From assembly GCA_019914945.1 (NCBI GenBank), contig CM034103.1:7502001-7566000 (forward strand): 64,000 bases of DNA. The letters run 5' to 3'. Position numbers and translations under genes: made by a program. This stretch comes from Typha latifolia (taxonomy: Eukaryota > Streptophyta > Magnoliopsida > Poales > Typhaceae). The notes beneath the pieces were generated by a model. That model was not told the origin of the DNA. It was given only the letters and a program-made list of their open reading frames with translations, and searched no databases. Within the stretch, counting starts at the first letter, position 1; every line of letters starts with the position of its first letter. Shown here one piece after another: positions 11,001-21,249 of this stretch.

Positions 11001-14000
11001 GAGAGAAGGGGGAAGAAGTAAAGAAAAAATAGGAACCTTGTCTATGTGAGTAATTTTTAAGTAAGTTTTGAATTTTGAGCCGGGGAGGAGAGAGAGAGCT
11101 CGATATTCATCAACATTTTAAATTTTAAGTAAGTTAATACATTTTTCTAAGTTTTTAGGTTTCAAATATGAGTAATTTTTCTTATTTTCTCTCATTTTTT
11201 TCTAAATTTTTAGAAATTTTTTGTATTTTTAAATAATATTTAGAATTTTACATAATTAAAAAATAGTCCGATCTGATATGAGCAGCTGATACGGCCGATA
11301 CTGCCAATACGACCGATATGTATCGTTTTTCTGGACGGTCAATACCGATCCCGATCTCGATGCTGGGAACCTTGATTTTATGATATTTGTCTAATATCTA
11401 TATTCGAAAGAAATAATATGAATCTGGATTTGGGTTGACCATTATCTGATCCATAACCTATCCATTTTCAACCCTACATGTGCATCATGTTAGGGAATAG
11501 GAAGAAATTCGGGAAGAATGTAGTATGCAACAGGATGAAAATCAAAAGGAAAACTCTAATCCAAACCCCCAAGGGATGAAGGTGGAAAACAACCGGAATG
11601 TCTATCATTACATATAAAGAATGGGATTGGATGGATTGAAAGTGGACATAAAGGGAAAGTGAAGATGGAGTTAAAGTGTATAGAATGGTGTTTGCACCAT
11701 GCTAGCTGAGAAAATCAGCTCAGGAACATATATATGTAAACAGATAATAATTTTAAAAAGTTGGACTTCTTCTGCGGATCTTCTTCTGAATTTCTAGTGA
11801 TGCAAACAAAAGAAAGATCCATGTGATCTTTTTCACTTTTTTTTATTGAAAGGATTAATAAATGAACTAAGGTGATTAATGTTATGACTGTCTGTTGTTT
11901 AATTTCATTTTGTCTTCACAATCTTTTGAAATCTTCTAGAACAAGCAGAGGATCTTTCCCTCAGAGGATGGCAAAGTACAGTCACTGTATCAAAAGCTGA
12001 GACATCTAATCAAAGTCCAACTACCATGGGAAGGAATGATCCAGGTCAGGTTGATGTTTGGAATCAATTATAGTTTATTCAATCTAGTAAACTTTGTGAG
12101 CGGTATCTAAAATTATTTCTTTGTTTGGTAATAATAGTAGCCCTGGTGTCTGGAGATTCTCATCTTAGTGATGGAGAGCAAAGAGCTAATCTATCCAAGA
12201 ATGGCAAGATGGATCTGACAACAACTGCATCAGTGAACATTGTTGGAGGGAATGAAAGCACTACTGTGAAGAGTATTGCAGGTCCTATATGACATTCCTA
12301 AGAAATTCTGAAGAAGCATAACTTTTTATTAGGTGGAATTGTGAACTCTCTCTGAAGATGCTCATACATGCACTTGCATCAAAATAGTCTAAACATGAAC
12401 AACCTCATATAAACTTTTATCTTAAGTGCTACTGTAATTGAGAATTTGAGACCTTATTATTTTCAGTATTTCATAGAAACACTAAGATAACCAGACGACC
12501 CAAAACTTAAAGGTTTGGATACGACCTCCTCAAAAAATGAGGGTAAGACTTTGTGCATCCTTTCTCCAGAGACCCTGTGTAGGCAGAAGCCTTGTGCATT
12601 GGGATGCCTTTTGTTTTTCAGAAACACTATCAGATAAAAAGATCCTTAAATTTGTGGAGACAAGTTAGTACAGTAACCAATTCTTCTTTCTAAGATGTTT
12701 GTGTTTAATTCTAGCCTGTTTGATTTGTTTAACAAATATTGTTGATTTAAGTTTATAGCTTAAAGTTGAGGTAGAAGCAGTACTATCCTCGTCCTTCTCT
12801 TTCCAATTATTCTAGATTTTCCTGATTAAACTTATTTTTTAATACTATCAGGATTTTGTCTTGCACCTATATTATCTCACGAAAGCGTGTGGTGGTGCTA
12901 TAACAGTCCGAAATTATCATGACAATTACATTAGTTTTGCTGTATACAGGAGACATGTTGCCAGGACGTTCTTATATTACTTGCGAACTACAGGAATCTG
13001 CATCAAAAGACAAGGAGGCTGCTCTGACACAGCCTCCAGTTGAAGTTGCAACCAGTGCAACTCATGCTAATAATAGTGAAGGGAAACTGAGCAGCTTGAA
13101 CTTGAATAATAATTCAGGTCATCTTTATTCTATACCATTCTGAAGACAAATTTTGATCTAAATACATTTAAACTTTCAAAGTTGCTTGCTACTTTGTGCA
13201 ATCACTCACTACTGTTTGAATTCAAAACTATTCAGCATCCCTCCTAATTTTAGGGCCTTTGTCATTGAGAAACATTTAAGCTGCTGATGGATCATTATAA
13301 CAGACACATTAAGTTGCTTTTGCCATCATGGGATTACTTTTTTTTTCTTTTTTATTGTTTTGGCTTGATAATCAACTGCTGTAATTCAGATACTATATAT
13401 GCTAAAAGTATAATTTATATTGTTGGTCTATTATCTAGTAGCTTAAGTTTCTAGGTCAACTGACTATCTAACATGCTATCAGATCTAGGTTTTTAGAGGT
13501 CTAGATTTCAAAGTTCAGCCCTTGTTTAACCCTACTTAATCATATTTTCTATTATCTATTGTTATGTGGTATAAAGAGCTACACATTTTATCATCTTTCA
13601 TCTACCTATGTGTGGTATAACCTACAGATGAGTGGCATGTTAAAGATATGATATATATTGCTGGTCTATTTCCTAATAATTTAAGCTTCTAGATTGACTG
13701 ATTATTTAACAATATGTTCTAGATTATTTCAAAGGAAAAGTTTATTGTATTTCTAAAACATTGGAGTTCCTCTTTATTATGGAATAGAGATGCATTAGTT
13801 ATATATCACTTATTAATTTTTCTGATTCTTATTGTATCTTTCTATAAATCATTGAAGTTGCCGAGCTAAACCTATCTGAAAACTTCTCTTGCTTAAATGT
13901 GTTGAGTGAATTTCTCTGTCACTTTAGATAATAATGTTGACTATTTTTATGCATGTTTTCTCTCACAAATTGTTGAAGCAGTTTACTAGATAGATAAAAG

Positions 14001-17000
14001 ATAGGAGTTGTCATTGTACTTCCAAGCGACCATGACCTTGGTAAGTAACCTTCTGATTTATCATTTCAATTTCAGATTTCCAAATTCCTGTTGAAACTAT
14101 TATTGAAGTCAGAGAACCAGTATCCATATCAGGATTGAAGATACAGAGAGAAAACCAAGCTGGATATGATACAGGTACGATAGTAACAAGATGATTCACT
14201 TTCCTTTTCTTACTTCATAAGTTCCCATTAACCAAACAAACTCATTAGCTGCCTAGTTACGTATGTTAAATATATGATATACATTGTTTGTCTACCACTG
14301 AATAGCTTATGTTTTTGGTCAACTGGTTAACTGATATGGTATTAAAGCTAGGTTTTCTAGAGATCATGGGTTTAAACTTTAAACCTTGTCAACCTATTTT
14401 TTTGTCATATTTTCTAATATGATATTTAAACTAGTGCAGTGTGGTTGGTTGAACATCTTGTTAACAGTAATCTGTCCACATGCAGTATTAGGAGTCACAT
14501 GTGAGAGGGCATGTAGATATATATTATTTGGTTTGGTACCTAACAAACTAAGCTTCTGTGTCAATACTATTATATCTTTTCAATATTAATGCAGGAGATG
14601 ATATCTTTCGACTTGGTGGGAAATCAAATGAAACATCCTACAGTTCGGTAGCTCCAGTTGTTGAAGCATTACCTCACTCAGAAATTCAAATTCATGAGGA
14701 TGTGCAAATTATTGAAGAAATCCAACTAAAAGTTGACTGGGATATACTGAAAGCTATTGTTTATGGTGGCTTAGTTGAATCAATTACTAGCCTCAGTGTT
14801 GTATCATCTGCTGCTGCAACCGGCACTTCCACTTGTAAGTTTGAAAAATGCACATACAGAACTAGAAAGTAGATTAGTTTGTTATGTTAATTATTATCCT
14901 TCTTGTATAAAACTAGGAACTAAAATAACCATTTTCTAAAATAAACTGTTGCATAACAGCATTAGTATTTGTCAAGGGCGATATAACCAGTATAGACATA
15001 TGGCGATATTAACAACTTCTTGATAAGCTTTTTATACACTGTCTAACTTAAGTGAGCTCAGTGCACAGTACAATAACCCTTGTAGAGGATGATGTTCGTT
15101 TCAAAGGCTTTCTTCTAAGAATTGGTGTCAAGAAATTGAATAAAAGAGATGAGTTAAAATTGGAAGGAAACCATAAATATATGTGGAGAACATTGTTCTG
15201 TCAGCTTTGTTGGACTTCAAACGAGGAATTTGCAAGTGCCAAGCTAGCACATAGGTCTCTGAAGTCTGGACAGTCTAAGGATTCAAGGGTTGTCTGTGAC
15301 TAGCCAATTTGCCTACTATAAATGAAAATAAAATAACTCTAGACATGATAAATTTTATCAATAGAATTGCCCCAACAGCATAAGTTTTATAACCTTTGCC
15401 AAGCTAAGATTCGAGATCACAAGGGAAGCGACACAAACTGATATATTTTGCTTGTATTGGTAAGTGCTGTCAAGAGTTCTATTCGTTGGTCTGTTTTGCT
15501 GTTGTTTGCCTAGACTTGGACGGTGCTTTTCAGTTCATATAAAAAGTAGCAGTTTGTATTTTACATTTTTGTAAGAATCATCTATATCATATAAAAAGTT
15601 TCCTTGTCTTAGATAACAGCCTGCATTCCCTAGTACCATGTGCTCTGATGATGTTATAGAAGAATCATTCTGATGAATAGCTAATCTATCTCAGTAGATA
15701 GATCTCAAAGTTTATAGTCAAAAATATAGTTCTTCTAGTCCTTACAGTTCCTGTTTCATTTTAGTTCTGTGATCTTCAACTTCTTCTCTCCTGCAGTGAA
15801 CATCTTTGTTCTAGGATTGGCAAATCTTATTGGAGGATTGTTTCTCATTGTTCATAATGTAAGTTTTTTTCTTTCTTTGGTATTTTATTTCATATGTTTG
15901 AATGTGCAATATAAGTTGTGTAAGTCAAGTTAATTGAGCTATCATTCACATTTGATATATAGGTATGTTTATAAATAGTAAACCGAATATGTAACATGCA
16001 ATCACCATTGCCTTCGATTAAGTTAATCCCCTATTATTCCTTTGGACCTTCTTAATTTTGTGTTATGCTTGATTTAACATTTAATCAAGCTAAGCCTTGT
16101 TACGGTCGCTCTCGAGGAGATGATTGTCTATCCGATTTGCTAATCTTGACAGAACTCAACACGGAAATTTCAAAAGCAATAAGAATCGATTTAATTGTTG
16201 GAATTACCTGAGATTCGGATATGTTGTTCCTCTGGAAGTTAGAAATCAAAAGCAATCGAAATCTTGTTGATCAGACTAGTAGATCAAAATTTATGAAGGA
16301 AATAATGACCAAATGTTAGGAACTGATAAGATGAACATGGATGCTATGGTTAGAGTTTGGGAGATGATGATGGCTGTGGTGGATGAATTAATATCTTGAA
16401 CAAAATGATGTGGGAGAAGGGAGCTTCCAGATATGGTTGGTCGCTAGAGTGAAGAAGGAGAAATGACAGAGGATTAACCTCGGCGGTAGACGAAAACTCG
16501 GGTTGGATACTGAGGAGGAGAGGGAGGAAGGAGAAGTTTGGCTTAAGCCTAGTTGCAAAGATGACTACTTTTCCACATATTTAGATAGAGGCTAGTCAAT
16601 CATCCAAAAACTCTAAACAAATCCTAATATGAAACAACTTATCTAACGTGCGTTCGAAAGGCAAAAAATAGAGCTTTGGATATGCGAACGCGATTCAGAT
16701 GCTCGAACGCGCTCGCCAGAGGTCATATTATTCTTTTTAAAATAAAGATAGAAAATGATACAATTCAAAGCGGTTTGGTCATGTCCAATCTGTATTAATT
16801 TAGAACCGCAACAAGCCTTAGATGATAAAGAGGCAAGCCTGTTATCTAAGTTATTGAAGTGTCAATTTTAGTTCTTTAATCGAAATTCATCTGAGTTGGT
16901 TTACTCCAGTTCTTTTATTTAACAAACTAGTAAATGAAAAAGAACCTCAATCAATAACTTGTCCAAATGAATTTAGGACATCAACTACATTGAAGATTTG

Positions 17001-20000
17001 ACTTATCACGACCCAAAATTAGAATCATGATCGACCATGTACCTCAATATATTTGAGATACATGAATCCTTAACAAATAAATTCTCTAAATCCACACAGA
17101 CAGGAAATTTAATATAAATATCTAATTTTAACAAAAATATACTCCAACAATAAAGAAAATGACTAAGTATCCATACAAATGTGTCTCCAACCAAATTGAA
17201 ATTACAAACAGTTTAGAATATAAAGACTAACTGAAAAATAAAATGAGTAAATCCTAAGTGGAGAAAAAGGTCTTAGTGCATCTTACTCAGTCGTCATGTT
17301 GATCAGTTTTTGAAATGTTTGAAGAGGAATTCCATGAGCCAACAACTATAGCTTAGTGACTGGAATCCACTCAAAAGCCAAATAAATTTGAAATCTATAG
17401 ATAACTCTAAATAAATCCAAGTTCAAAGATATGCAATGACAATTTCACTAAGTATGGTTAGAACAATAATAATAACAACAAAAGTAATAATAACATAAAT
17501 CATATGTCATAACATACTCTGTGTTAATATACTAAATTTTTCTCAATATTAATAGTGTCATGTCTCTGTTAGGTCATTGCCATGTGGATCAACATCAATT
17601 AGGAGCCACCTCGAGATGACGTTCAAGTCTTTTTCTCATAATTGATCAAATTATGATCACTAGGTGGTGTCACTATATGATAAACGCACTATGTCTCTTC
17701 CCTTAAAGGTTACTAGAAAGTGTCACTATGTGGTAAACTCACCTTGTCTCTTTTGCTAACTATTTAGAGAGATTAAAGTTACTGCAGGAAGTCACCTAAG
17801 AAAGTCATCGCAGTGATTTAAAGTATGATTTTTTTCTTAGACCTCTAGGTAGGCTTAAGTCATCACGAAAAGTCGTAAGTAATCAATGTCAGGACTATTC
17901 TGTAAGTCGTACCAATAATTATATTTTTTTTTATTAATATTCATGATCATTAAAATCGTTATATGCACATAGTATAGTAATGCACTGAGTCATATATTTG
18001 CAAGATTCCAAAAATTGGGATCGGGATTGGCCGTCCGGAAAAACGATATGTATCGACCGCCTGTATCGGATCGGACTATTTTAATTAAATAAAATTCTAA
18101 ATATTATTTAAAAATGTTGAGAAATTTCTAAAAATTTGGAAAAATTTATAAGAAAATAAGAAATAATAATTACTCACATATAAAACATAAAAAAGTAAAA
18201 ATCTCTCTTCCCCCCTCTCTTCTTTCCTATTCTTTTAACTGTTAGTCTGAAGTATCTATTCTCTCCCACACTTTTTCTTTCTATCTTTTCCTCTCTCTCT
18301 CCCCTCTCACCCTTTTTTTTTATCTTTCCCTCTCTTCCTCTCTCTTTCTTTTTCCCTCTCTCTCTCTCCCTCTTTCTCTCCCTCTTTCTCTCCCTCACTT
18401 TCTCTTCCTCTCTCTCCCTCTCTCTCTCTCTAGTTGACAGCTGCTGCTGCAGGTGGTTGCAGCTAGCAACCGCCTGTACGGTCGAAACTAGAAACTATGT
18501 ATATTTGCATACAGAAATATAATATTTAAAATAAACACAGAATTATGATCTTTAATTTGTACGTAGAAAAATATACAGTCGTGAAAATAAATATGAAATA
18601 CAAGATAGATAAAATGTGAGTGAACCCAACCACGCGAGTCTAAGGTACCACTTTTAATAATAAATGAATAACATTTATTAATTTAACCAATATGAAAATT
18701 TCAAAATTTTTAAACTAATTAAATTGCTGAAATGGGCTAATTTTAGTCCAAAGAGTTGGGCTGGGCTGCGGCAAGCTCGTAGCCCATACATTCTTATTAG
18801 TTGGGCTGGGCTGCGGCAAGCTCGTAGCCCATACATTCTTATTAATTGGGCCGGGCCAAGGCCCAACTTCTTTTATTACACAGATTGGTTTGGGTTGAAT
18901 TTTCACTGACCCAACCCAAACTCGAATCCAACCCAAAGTCGGAAAGCCAACGGCTTGGTTCAGGTTGGTATATAGCCCAACCCTCATCTCCTTCAATGGA
19001 GGGGGAAGGAGATCACCAGCAACGAAGCTGTCGGATGGCCAAGCTGAAGGCATCCATGCGACTTTCGCGACCACGTCGACCACACAAGGTGGAGGAGAAG
19101 TCACCGCCGATGACTAACGATGCTATTCCATGGCCAACCATAGAACCGACTTCTACAATGATCTGAGCCACAAGGACTCAAGAACACCTACATCACGAGG
19201 CCAATACCACAAAGCTCTAATACACGAGCGGCAGCAACCCGAAGCTGCGACTAGCCCAATTTACTGACGAAGCCACAACACCAAAAATTTTAGGCATTTA
19301 TAATCTAACCTATTAAACTTTAATTAAATTTGAGAGTAGGAGAGGACTGACCAGTGAGTCGCATGGTGATCTTTGATTGCTCCAACAATTTGATCCCACA
19401 ATGTGACTTCGACGGGAAAGAAAAAGATGAGAGAAAAAGGAAGAAGTGGGTGATTTCGATGTGGGGAGAAGAATTTAGGTTTAGGTTTTGTTTTGATTTA
19501 TAGAGGAAACCGAATTAGATTCGGAGTGGCAGGTATATCTGCAGCCACCTCCTCCTCGTCGTGTAATGGGCAAGTGGAGGAGAAGGGGGTCGCACGTGCA
19601 CCCTTTTTTTCAGTTCTTACATGATTGATATTAGTACCATTAACACATTACACAAGAGAATCACATAATAATATTCCATGAAAGCTCATAATATTCTTTG
19701 ATTTTGTTCATTATAACATTTTAATTTTGAGAATTTGCAAGGCATTTTAGTAATCTTAATGAGAGCTCTCCAGAAAAGATTTAAGCACCTGTTTGGCAGT
19801 TTGGTGAAGGTGGCAGATCTCTTGCAGGCGAGACGTCAAAAGCAGAACCACTGTCGCAGGGCTATAGGAAGCCAAGCTAGGAGAGAAAGCTGAGGATGAG
19901 GGAGGTGGATGAAGGGGGTAGAGTGAGGAGTGAGAGGGAGAGAGAGAGGAGTGAGAGGGAGACAAAGGTAGCCACAGGAGTATTGACAGCACTAGGTCTC

Positions 20001-21249
20001 TACACATCATGCCAATTAGGATCCTACATGGCTTGCCATTTGCTTCTAGTGCTTGGGAGATGGAAATTGTGAAGCCATAATGAGAAAGCTATATCACTAA
20101 CTGAGATGTAGAAGCTGTCCAATGTGGAAAACATGCGAGTGAAACTTGGAGGGATTTTGTGAGTCGGTGAATACAAAGGAAAAGAATCCAAAAGAAACTG
20201 TAGATCATGTCGTTATATAGTTTTTCATAAGGGGATCTTCATAGGTGAAAGAAGGAACACATTTTGTGTAGTTTGAGGATCAAACTTGGAAGGATTTTCT
20301 GAGTAAAACATGGAAATAAAAAGAAAATTTGGAGCAGATAGATGACTGTGATAAGGTTAGTAATATACAGTTTTCATAAGGGGATTTTTCAGAGGAAGAG
20401 AGCATGAGTTCTATTTATCAAATTTGCCTTTTTTAAGATGGTACAGCACGAATCATTCATGCATGTTAACCTGAAAAGTCAAATGCAGGGCCATTTACAC
20501 TGCATTTGACTTTTACTTTTCTGAAAAGGAATTTCTTTGAAAGGATTGTTCTGGGGTGAGGTTCTGAATCTTCAGAAAATGCAAGAACAAATACTGTGAA
20601 TGAACCCTTTTAGTCTAACCGTCTCTTAGGATTTCACTTATTCAATGATTTTCCATGATTCATCCTGTTAACTGTGGAAATTGATGTGTTGTACTCTGGT
20701 ATAACTGCTAAGTTCCTTATAAGCTACTTATTTCATAATTTTAACTTTCGATGCATCATCATATGGCATTCTTGACAGCTTTTTGAACTGAGAGATGCAC
20801 AAGATGAAGACGTTGGTCAGACTGTTGCACAAGTTGGTCGCTATTGGATGCTGCTTGGAAGGAGAGGGAATTTCCGTCTGCATGCAATTGTAGCCATATT
20901 ATCCTACATATTAGTTGGGATATTACCACCTCTCATCTATGGTTTTTCATTCCAAAAGAGCAATAACAGAGAGTATAAGCTCATAGCAGTTGCTGCAGCA
21001 TCTCTTTTATGCGTTGCTCCACTTGCAATCGGAAAGGCCCATGTTTATCCACAGAAAACATACATAAAAACTCTTTCATACTACCTTGGTCTTGGCATCA
21101 CAGTAGCTGGTTTGTCCTATGTAGCTGGTGTAATGCTTACGAGACTCGTCGACAAGCTTGGTTTGGTTGATCAGAATTCATCTGCTCCTGCACCTCCTAG
21201 TATCCTCCAAGTTGGAAACTCTGGGATACCCGCCTGGGCAACATACTGA
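4870..21249 (+). CDS. Membrane protein of ER body-like protein (VIT1/CCC1-type membrane domain), eleven exons, 823 residues
   Basis: Exons: 4870-5056, 6203-6352, 7074-7772, 8494-8640, 11940-12044, 12138-12281, 12950-13117, 14076-14174, 14595-14834, 15797-15858, 20779-21249. All introns are GT-AG and the 2472-nt sum is one open frame. Order along the protein: charged N-terminus (1-62), Cys-rich exon (63-112), split zinc-ribbon-like CPNC at 272-275 and CLSC at 335-338, a long low-complexity acidic/Ser/Thr middle (about 345-600), then five predicted membrane helices (about 618-644, 649-666, 701-723, 734-752, 765-789). The C-terminal block (LKAIVYGGLVESITSLSVVS, LGLANLIGGLFLIVHN) matches the VIT1/CCC1-related domain of Arabidopsis MEB1/MEB2, which are ER-body membrane proteins linked to iron/manganese handling in yeast. 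Metal transport here is inferred from the family. The start has a good context (AACCATGG) with stops upstream. Confidence 0.88.
6203..6352 (+). CDS. MEB-like gene exon 2 (Cys-rich segment)
   Basis: Codes about residues 63-112: VWKCRHCYWTYQLSGPSRAY, then a second Cys in HEGYCQMVVEAEP. Acceptor is TGAAG|GAGTAT and donor ACTAAAG|GTTAGT. The phase-1 junction with exon 1 makes a Gly codon. The other two frames have stops, and a CxxC pair plus a downstream Cys are kept in this one, so I regard the exon as real. The Cys residues suggest metal binding (inference). Confidence 0.85.
7074..7772 (+). CDS. MEB-like gene exon 3 (largest exon, zinc-ribbon-like)
   Basis: A 699-nt exon coding about residues 113-345. 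Near its end lie YCPNCNSCITRRVILRKRKR and then FRCLSCFSFFIPTG, a four-Cys zinc-ribbon-like pair separated by about 60 residues with a basic stretch after the first half. The acceptor is TATTTCAG at 7072-7073. A second in-frame acceptor (GGTTGCAG) at 7204-7205 would start the exon at 7206 and remove 44 residues in the same phase, so the true 5' boundary is ambiguous. Donor is CCAACAG|GTATGA. Confidence 0.82.
8494..8640 (+). CDS. MEB-like gene exon 4
   Basis: 147 nt, acceptor ATGAACAG, donor AATTAG|GTAGTC. It codes EGGFNIFRIFERKEEIPNQQ and, further on, NWILSIFQSGSSQKKRSEL. Phase 1 in, phase 1 out. Intron 4 after it (3.3 kb) hosts a nested hAT insertion. Confidence 0.82.
   Translation, partial: KAVLTYSVFLKGKRRFQISNLHLRYPRGIKTGFYLFFNQGAAKRKEVN
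10000..11476. mobile_element. Non-autonomous hAT element, TAGGGGTGAAAC family, with 8-bp TSD
   Basis: Termini TAGGGGTGAAACGGGTC and (right) CATTTTCAACCCTA form imperfect inverted repeats. The flanks carry a perfect 8-bp duplication, CATGTGCA (9992-9999 and 11477-11484), diagnostic for hAT insertion. Subterminal GGAT/ATCC-rich words fill both ends, as is usual for this group. No transposase is present. The left terminus is nearly identical to that of the hAT with a transposase at 50611, a candidate source of the enzyme. A second, unrelated hAT derivative sits inside (10621-11374). Confidence 0.85.
10621..11374 (+). mobile_element. hAT derivative (CAAGGTTCCCAG family) nested in the element above
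   Basis: Ends CATAGTTCTCAG and CTGGGAACCTTG are diverged and intact forms of the CAAGGTTCCCAG inverted repeat. Flanks GTTTTATG (10613-10620) and ATTTTATG (11375-11382) match at 7 of 8 positions, a decayed target duplication. Inside are the CT-rich leader, the CGACCTCCGGCGA words and the AAGTAAGTTAATAC tail also found in the copies at 55739 and 59424, but the whole transposase region is deleted. It is a 754-bp internal-deletion derivative. Confidence 0.8.
11940..12044 (+). CDS. MEB-like gene exon 5
   Basis: 105 nt, acceptor ATCTTCTAG, donor GATCCAG|GTCAGG. It codes EQAEDLSLRGWQSTVTVSKA and a Ser/Thr-rich tail. It lies in the long low-complexity middle of the protein and has no recognisable domain. 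Phase 1-1. Confidence 0.78.
12138..12281 (+). CDS. MEB-like gene exon 6
   Basis: 144 nt, acceptor ATAATAG, donor TTGCAG|GTCCTA. It codes a polar Gly/Ser/Asn-rich stretch (VALVSGDSHLSDGEQRANLS). The start is fixed by phase: the next upstream AG would break the frame. Phase 1-1. Confidence 0.75.
12950..13117 (+). CDS. MEB-like gene exon 7
   Basis: 168 nt, acceptor GTATACAG, donor AATTCAG|GTCATC. It codes GDMLPGRSYITCELQESASK and then an Ala/Thr/Asn-rich stretch. No domain. Phase 1-1. Confidence 0.78.
13399..14560 (+). repeat. Diverged copies of a short dispersed repeat in introns 7-8
   Basis: Phrases of the type GATATATATTGTTGGTCTA, TAGCTTAAGTTTCTAGGTCA and ACTATCTAACATGCTATCAG occur at about 13399-13545, 13641-13725 and 14259-14420, with a partial fourth at about 14500-14560. 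They differ by many substitutions and flank exon 8. I recognise no complete element; it looks like fragments of one old repeat family inserted or duplicated three to four times. Confidence 0.5.
14076..14174 (+). CDS. MEB-like gene exon 8
   Basis: 99 nt, acceptor AATTTCAG, donor GATACAG|GTACGA. It codes DFQIPVETIIEVREPVSISG and KIQRENQAGYDT. No domain; linker to the membrane part. Phase 1-1. Confidence 0.78.
14595..14834 (+). CDS. MEB-like gene exon 9 (first membrane helix)
   Basis: 240 nt, acceptor TAATGCAG, donor CCACTT|GTAAGT (consensus). It codes residues 567-646, ending with WDILKAIVYGGLVESITSLS and VVSSAAATGTST, the first membrane helix of the VIT1/CCC1-like domain with its Gly/Ser-rich packing face. 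Phase 1-1; the junction with exon 10 makes Leu647. Confidence 0.9.
15797..15858 (+). CDS. MEB-like gene exon 10 (second membrane helix)
   Basis: 62 nt, acceptor TCCTGCAG, donor CATAAT|GTAAGT. It codes NIFVLGLANLIGGLFLIVHN, a complete hydrophobic helix (about 649-666) with a Gly-Gly pair. It changes the phase from 1 to 0, so it cannot be skipped without a frameshift. Intron 10 (15859-20778, 4.9 kb) follows and is transposon-filled. Confidence 0.88.
16080..16745 (-). repeat. Decayed LTR fragment of the TTCGAAC gypsy family
   Basis: In + orientation the end of this stretch reads TTTCCACATATTTAGATAGA, then GCTAGTC, GTGCGTTCGAAAGG and GCTCGAACGCGCTCG, the same order as in the minus-strand LTR at 1214-2007. 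Outer boundaries are not preserved and no target duplication was found. Confidence 0.5.
18001..18499 (-). mobile_element. 499-bp hAT derivative (CAAGGTTCCCAG family) with perfect TSD
   Basis: Begins CAAGATTCC and ends GAAACTATG, mutated forms of the CAAGGTTCC repeat. Both sides carry the identical 8-bp word TATATTTG (17993-18000 and 18500-18507). Relative to the copy at 55739 it is reversed: ATCGGGATTGGCCGTCC, then AAATTCTAAATATTATTT, then the GAGA/CT-rich leader and a CAGCTGCTGCTGCAGGTGG block. It contains only about 200 bp from each end of the parent and no coding capacity: a MITE-like insertion within intron 10. Confidence 0.85.
18756..18845. repeat. Tandem duplication, 45-bp unit, two copies
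   Basis: The unit TTGGGCTGGGCTGCGGCAAG...TTATTAG is repeated twice without visible substitutions except at the right edge, followed by a partial TTGGGCCGGGCC. It lies in intron 10 and suggests a recent replication-slippage event. Confidence 0.8.
20779..21249 (+). CDS. MEB-like gene exon 11 (helices 3-5 and C-terminus)
   Basis: 471 nt including TGA, acceptor TTGACAG. It codes residues 668-823: a short acidic loop (LFELRDAQDEDVGQ), then three membrane helices (HAIVAILSYILVGILPPLIY; YKLIAVAAASLLCVAPLAIG; LGLGITVAGLSYVAGVML) and a Pro-rich tail. The loop between helices 2 and 3 is short compared with the metal-binding helical insert of true VIT1 vacuolar iron transporters, so metal specificity cannot be assumed. 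Confidence 0.92.
   Translation, partial: LFELRDAQDEDVGQTVAQVGRYWMLLGRRGNFRLHAIVAILSYILVGILPPLIYGFSFQKSNNREYKLIAVAAASLLCVAPLAIGKAHVYPQKTYIKTLSYYLGLGITVAGLSYVAGVMLTRLVDKLGLVDQNSSAPAPPSILQVGNSGIPAWATY

Larger units (their letters stand above)
8641..11939 (+). other. Intron 4 of the MEB-like gene, expanded by a nested hAT insertion
   Basis: A 3299-nt GT-AG intron. Nearly half (10000-11476) is one hAT element that contains another. The remainder is AT-rich unique-looking sequence with short open stretches that have no family resemblance. Confidence 0.75.
15859..20778 (+). other. Intron 10 of the MEB-like gene, transposon-filled
   Basis: A 4920-nt GT-AG intron between the second and third membrane-helix exons. 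It holds a minus-strand LTR fragment (about 16080-16745), a 499-bp hAT derivative (18001-18499), a 45-bp tandem duplication (18756-18845) and, beyond that, Pro-rich/CT-rich sequence whose open stretches show no family resemblance. Confidence 0.75.

Noticed and set aside
15052..15303. 83-codon open stretch in intron 9 of the MEB-like gene
   Set aside because: The start context and frame do not fit the splice phases, it is not bounded by acceptor and donor that keep the frame, and exon 9 joins exon 10 perfectly without it.
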